A stretch of 10,000 bases of DNA from RUG14300 sp964619685 (GTDB taxonomy: Bacteria; Bacillota; Clostridia; Christensenellales; CAG-1252), in the NCBI GenBank assembly GCA_964619685.1, contig CAZUET010000067.1, positions 1-10,000 on the forward strand. Direction: 5' to 3'. Shown here piece after piece: positions 6,934 to 10,000 of this stretch; the stretch's first letter is position 1; every line of letters starts with the position of its first letter. Under the pieces are notes generated by a model. It searched no databases and had not been told where the DNA came from. It saw only the letters and a program-made list of their open reading frames with translations. A program made the translations under genes and the position numbers.

Positions 6934-8790
6934 TTAATCCATTAATAGTGCCGCAGCGCCAAGAAGTCCGGCAGTATTTCCTAATTGTGCAACCAAAATC
7001 GGAACTTTCGGTCCTTTATCGCCACCAAATAAACAAGAATTAGTCTTTTCATTAAGCGGTTTGATAAGATTATCGCCTTGTGCACATACACCGCCACCAA
7101 CTAATATTGCTTCGGGACGGAATATATTGGCAAAATTAGTAAGTCCGCAACTAAGATCGTTAATATAATTATCAACAACTTGCTTAGCATAACTATCGAT
7201 CGGTGCATATTTAAACGGTGTTTCACCTGTAACAGAATCGACAGAGCCTATTTCCCACATTTTACTGTCATTATGTGAAAGCATAGCTCGTTTGGTATTT
7301 CTAATAAGTGCGGTTGCAGAGCAATGAGCTTCAAGACAGCCTTGTCTTCCGCATGTACATGGCTCGCCGTCACTATGGATAACTGTATGTCCAAGCTCTG
7401 CGCCTGCTCCCATATTGCCTTCCATAAGCTTTCCGTCTATAATTACGCCACTACCAACTCCGGTACCAAGCGTTATCATTATTACATTTTCATAGTCCTT
7501 TGCAGATCCAAACTTAACTTCACCAAGTGCTGCAACATTGGCGTCATTGGCAACCTTTACTTTTATACCATCAAGCAAGGTCGATACCTCATTAGCTATA
7601 TTAAAGTCTGCCCAACCAATGTTATTCGAGTAAATAACATTACCGCTCTTACTGTCTATGGTGCCAGGACATCCTATTCCTACGCCCTCAACATCAGATA
7701 AGGTAAGATTACATCTGTCAAGCAACATTTTTGCAAGCTTTGCTATATTTGCAGCAACCGCTCTATCGCCCTTTGGTGCTTCGGTAGGAATCTTATCGGA
7801 TAATACTATCTCTCCTCTATCATTGACGATTCCGCCTTTAATAAAAGTTCCGCCAAGGTCTATTCCTATATAATACTTACGAACTGTAGTCATAATTGCT
7901 TCAAAATCTCCGTTTAATTCAAGTTCTCCGCTATTAGCAGGGGCAAATACGCTTTCACCCTTTTTTATTTCTACATCGCCAATAGTACCCATTCCGTCAA
8001 GGCAGGTAAAGCATCTAAAGCTCCTTTCATCATTTGATAATGACTTAGCACCATTCACCTTTACATGCGTAGCTGTAAAGAAACGACTTAGACCAAGCAA
8101 TTCGCCCTCTTGAACATTACAGCCTATCGACTTTGGCTCATACCTTTCTGTCTTAGTTACATCAAGTGCCTTCTCTACATGTAATTGGCGTCCCTTACCG
8201 TTAGCATCCACCCTGCCGTAATCGTATACACGGTAGGTTATATTGCTGTTTTGTTGAATTTCGCATATCAGGCATCCTTCGCATATAGCGTGTATCGTGC
8301 CAGCAGGAATAAAATAGCATTCGCCTTTCTTTACAGGGATAAATCTCAAATAGTCGGTAAGTGTATTATTAGCTATCGCAGATTCAAATTCTTCCTTTGT
8401 TATACTTCCTTTAAAACCGAGATATATGCCTGCACCTTCGTCCGCTTCGGCTATATACCACATTTCAGTCTTACCAAGACTGTTTTCATTTTTAAGTGCA
8501 TACTCGTCGGCAGGATGAACCTGTACCGATAACTTTGCATTTGCATCTATCAGTTTTACCAAAACGGGGAAAAAGGGGAATCCTTGACAATTTATACCAA
8601 AATCCGCTTCGGTCGCAACCTTCGATAGTGGTGTGCCGTCTAAAAGAGTGGATTCACCGTCCTTATGTAAGGATAACTCCCACGTTTCGGCAAGTGGCTC
8701 TTTATCGGTTTGTTTTCCATAAAGTCTTTTAAGTTTATTTCCGCCCCAAATAATGCTTTTGTAGGCAGGAATCAATTTTTCTATTTTCAT
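6934..8790 (-). CDS. manA: Fused mannose-6-phosphate isomerase and ROK-family sugar kinase
   Basis: One 618-residue polypeptide carries two enzymes. Residues 1 to about 303 are a class I-type mannose-6-phosphate isomerase: QVHP (Q90, H92), GKTEMWY (E109) and GTIHA (H167) supply the zinc ligands, and the length matches Bacillus ManA/GmuF-type enzymes. From about 306 a complete ROK kinase follows: ATP motif IGIDLGGT (308-315), NDAN with catalytic D416, GAGAELGH (H468), and the zinc cluster CTCGRQGC (C478, C480, C485). Together they could phosphorylate mannose and isomerise mannose 6-phosphate to fructose 6-phosphate; the kinase might instead prefer glucose or fructose. There is no linker. An internal ATG (M300, 7891-7893) lies at the kinase's natural N-terminus. 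The gene follows the ABC ATPase by 6 nt without a clear ribosome site, suggesting coupling, and ends in tandem TAA stops. Confidence 0.92.
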   Translation of the reverse strand: MKIEKLIPAYKSIIWGGNKLKRLYGKQTDKEPLAETWELSLHKDGESTLLDGTPLSKVATEADFGINCQGFPFFPVLVKLIDANAKLSVQVHPADEYALKNENSLGKTEMWYIAEADEGAGIYLGFKGSITKEEFESAIANNTLTDYLRFIPVKKGECYFIPAGTIHAICEGCLICEIQQNSNITYRVYDYGRVDANGKGRQLHVEKALDVTKTERYEPKSIGCNVQEGELLGLSRFFTATHVKVNGAKSLSNDERSFRCFTCLDGMGTIGDVEIKKGESVFAPANSGELELNGDFEAIMTTVRKYYIGIDLGGTFIKGGIVNDRGEIVLSDKIPTEAPKGDRAVAANIAKLAKMLLDRCNLTLSDVEGVGIGCPGTIDSKSGNVIYSNNIGWADFNIANEVSTLLDGIKVKVANDANVAALGEVKFGSAKDYENVIMITLGTGVGSGVIIDGKLMEGNMGAGAELGHTVIHSDGEPCTCGRQGCLEAHCSATALIRNTKRAMLSHNDSKMWEIGSVDSVTGETPFKYAPIDSYAKQVVDNYINDLSCGLTNFANIFRPEAILVGGGVCAQGDNLIKPLNEKTNSCLFGGDKGPKVPILVAQLGNTAGLLGAAALLMD

Positions 8791-8796
8791 AATTTT

Positions 8797-10000
8797 TTAT
8801 AATCTTATACTTACTTCTGTTTCCTTGTCGAAAAGATGAATTGCTTCTTCATCAATGGATAGAATAATCTCACTTTGGCGCTCGGGATTCTTTTTAAGCT
8901 TTGTAGATGCTGTAATGCTTGTAGAACTCTTCTCGATTCCTGCTTCGGCATTTAGATCCATATTTGCATATATAATGGTCTCGTTACCAAGTGCTTCTAT
9001 AACCTCGACCTTAGCCTTAATTGTCGTATCACTCTCTTCGCTAACAACTTTAAGATCGCCCGGTCTTATACCCATGATTATATCTCGACCTACACCAATC
9101 TTATCGGGATCAAACATTGCTAAAACTGACTGCGACAGTTTAATCTTCTGATCGTTTGCAAATGTAAGAGTTCCGTCGGGAGCAATATGTCCCTCAAAGA
9201 AATTCATCTGAGGTGTGCCAATAAAGCCTGCAACAAATACATTTATGGGGTGATCATATAATTCTTGGGGTGCACCTATCTGTTGAATAAAGCCGTCCTT
9301 CATTACAACTATACGAGTACCCATTGTCATTGCTTCTACTTGATCGTGGGTTACATAAATAAATGTAGCTCCGAGCTTATCGTGTAGCTTTATTATCTCA
9401 CTTCTCATCGTGCCTCTCAACTTAGCATCAAGATTGGATAACGGCTCGTCAAGTAAGAATACTTTTGGCTTTCTTACAATGGTTCTACCAAGTGCAACTC
9501 TTTGTCTTTGTCCGCCCGATAATGCCTTGGGCTTTCTATTCAAATACTCCTCAATAGCAAGAATCTTTGCGGCTTCCATAACCTTTTCATCGATTTCTTC
9601 CTTGGTATGCTTCCTCATAATCGGTATCTCATTACCGTCTTTATCGAGTATAGGATTTCCTTCCTTATCCCTTTTAATGTCGGGAACCTTACGCATTCTC
9701 AAACCAAATGCCATATTGTCATAAACCGTCATGTGCGGATAAAGTGCATAGCTTTGGAATACCATAGCAATATCTCTATCCTTAGGTGCAACCTCGTTGA
9801 CTACCTTGTCATCTATCAATATCTCGCCCTCGGATATTTCTTCAAGTCCGGCAATCATTCTAAGGGTGGTAGATTTACCGCATCCCGATGGACCAACGAA
9901 TACAATAAATTCTTTGTCTTCAATTTCCATGCAGAAGTCGGAAACCGCATACTTTTGGCTTTCTTGACCCTTCTCTGTGTTCTCATACATTTTGTAAACA
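8797..10000 (-). CDS. ugpC: Sugar ABC transporter ATP-binding protein, MsmX/UgpC type (5' end cut off)
   Basis: This is the cytoplasmic ATPase that powers CUT1-type oligosaccharide importers. Counting from the first in-window Met (9990): Walker A GPSGCGKST (33-41), Q-loop FQSYALYPHMT (78-88), signature LSGGQ (158-162), Walker B VFLLDE (177-182), D-loop NLDA (186-189), H-loop His (215), then a TOBE-type regulatory region (about 260-397). The frame stays open to the window edge, reading VYK before that Met, which fits the usual start of relatives (beta strand with VYK-Y). The real start is therefore outside the window. Odd: about 25-28 residues (104-130) are inserted between the Q-loop region and the signature, containing the near-repeat DKEGNPIL/DKDGNEIPI. 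Such ATPases often serve several importers, so substrate cannot be assigned. It lies directly upstream of the isomerase-kinase gene. Confidence 0.95.
   Translation of the reverse strand, partial: VYKMYENTEKGQESQKYAVSDFCMEIEDKEFIVFVGPSGCGKSTTLRMIAGLEEISEGEILIDDKVVNEVAPKDRDIAMVFQSYALYPHMTVYDNMAFGLRMRKVPDIKRDKEGNPILDKDGNEIPIMRKHTKEEIDEKVMEAAKILAIEEYLNRKPKALSGGQRQRVALGRTIVRKPKVFLLDEPLSNLDAKLRGTMRSEIIKLHDKLGATFIYVTHDQVEAMTMGTRIVVMKDGFIQQIGAPQELYDHPINVFVAGFIGTPQMNFFEGHIAPDGTLTFANDQKIKLSQSVLAMFDPDKIGVGRDIIMGIRPGDLKVVSEESDTTIKAKVEVIEALGNETIIYANMDLNAEAGIEKSSTSITASTKLKKNPERQSEIILSIDEEAIHLFDKETEVSIRL

Noticed and set aside
7324..8732. Plus-strand open frames across the isomerase-kinase gene
   Set aside because: Each is the complement of a strongly conserved enzyme frame and has Ser/Leu/Tyr-rich shadow composition.
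9988..9990. Met at 9988-9990 as the true start of the ABC ATPase
   Set aside because: The frame stays open to the window edge and reads VYK just before it, matching the conserved first strand of relatives, so the start is outside the window.

Overview
The window reads as a chromosomal carbohydrate-use locus of a low-GC, Gram-positive-type bacterium. I infer Clostridia, probably a gut anaerobe related to Oscillospiraceae or Christensenellales. The grounds are AT-rich intergenic DNA, AGGAGG-type ribosome sites, TTTACA/TATAAT-type promoters, a multipurpose MsmX/UgpC-type sugar ABC ATPase, and a LacI-type repressor beside a cytoplasmic alpha-mannosidase. The standard code with TGA as stop fits all genes. 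I see no mobile element, RNA gene or CRISPR array.

Layout, left to right. Positions 1-211 are non-coding. They hold a bidirectional hairpin terminator (81-117) and a possible leftward promoter with an operator-like motif for a gene outside the window. A leftward two-gene operon follows: a GxGYxYP-family putative glycoside hydrolase (1219-2694) and a LacI-family regulator (212-1216), only 2 nt apart. The 303-nt region 2695-2997 holds divergent promoters, A-tracts and a candidate operator. To the right run a GH38 alpha-mannosidase-family protein (2998-5835) and a HAD-family phosphatase or mutase (5832-6815), coupled by an ATGA overlap. A bidirectional terminator (6859-6904) separates them from a second leftward operon. 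That operon is a sugar ABC-transporter ATPase, cut by the right edge (8797-10000), followed by a one-polypeptide fusion of mannose-6-phosphate isomerase and a ROK sugar kinase (6934-8790).

Inferred workflow: an imported alpha-mannoside, energised by the ABC ATPase, is cleaved in the cytoplasm by GH38 and/or GxGYxYP enzymes. Mannose is phosphorylated by the ROK half, and mannose 6-phosphate is isomerised to fructose 6-phosphate by the ManA half. The LacI protein would sense the mannoside or a breakdown product. Permease and substrate-binding genes are not in the window.

The most notable points are these: the GH38 protein has Thr where the family's catalytic, zinc-binding Asp is expected; the isomerase-kinase fusion keeps an ATGA relic at its junction; a 13-nt motif sits at the same distance from the -10 box of two candidate promoters; and the HAD protein has an unexplained N-terminal domain of about 80 residues.
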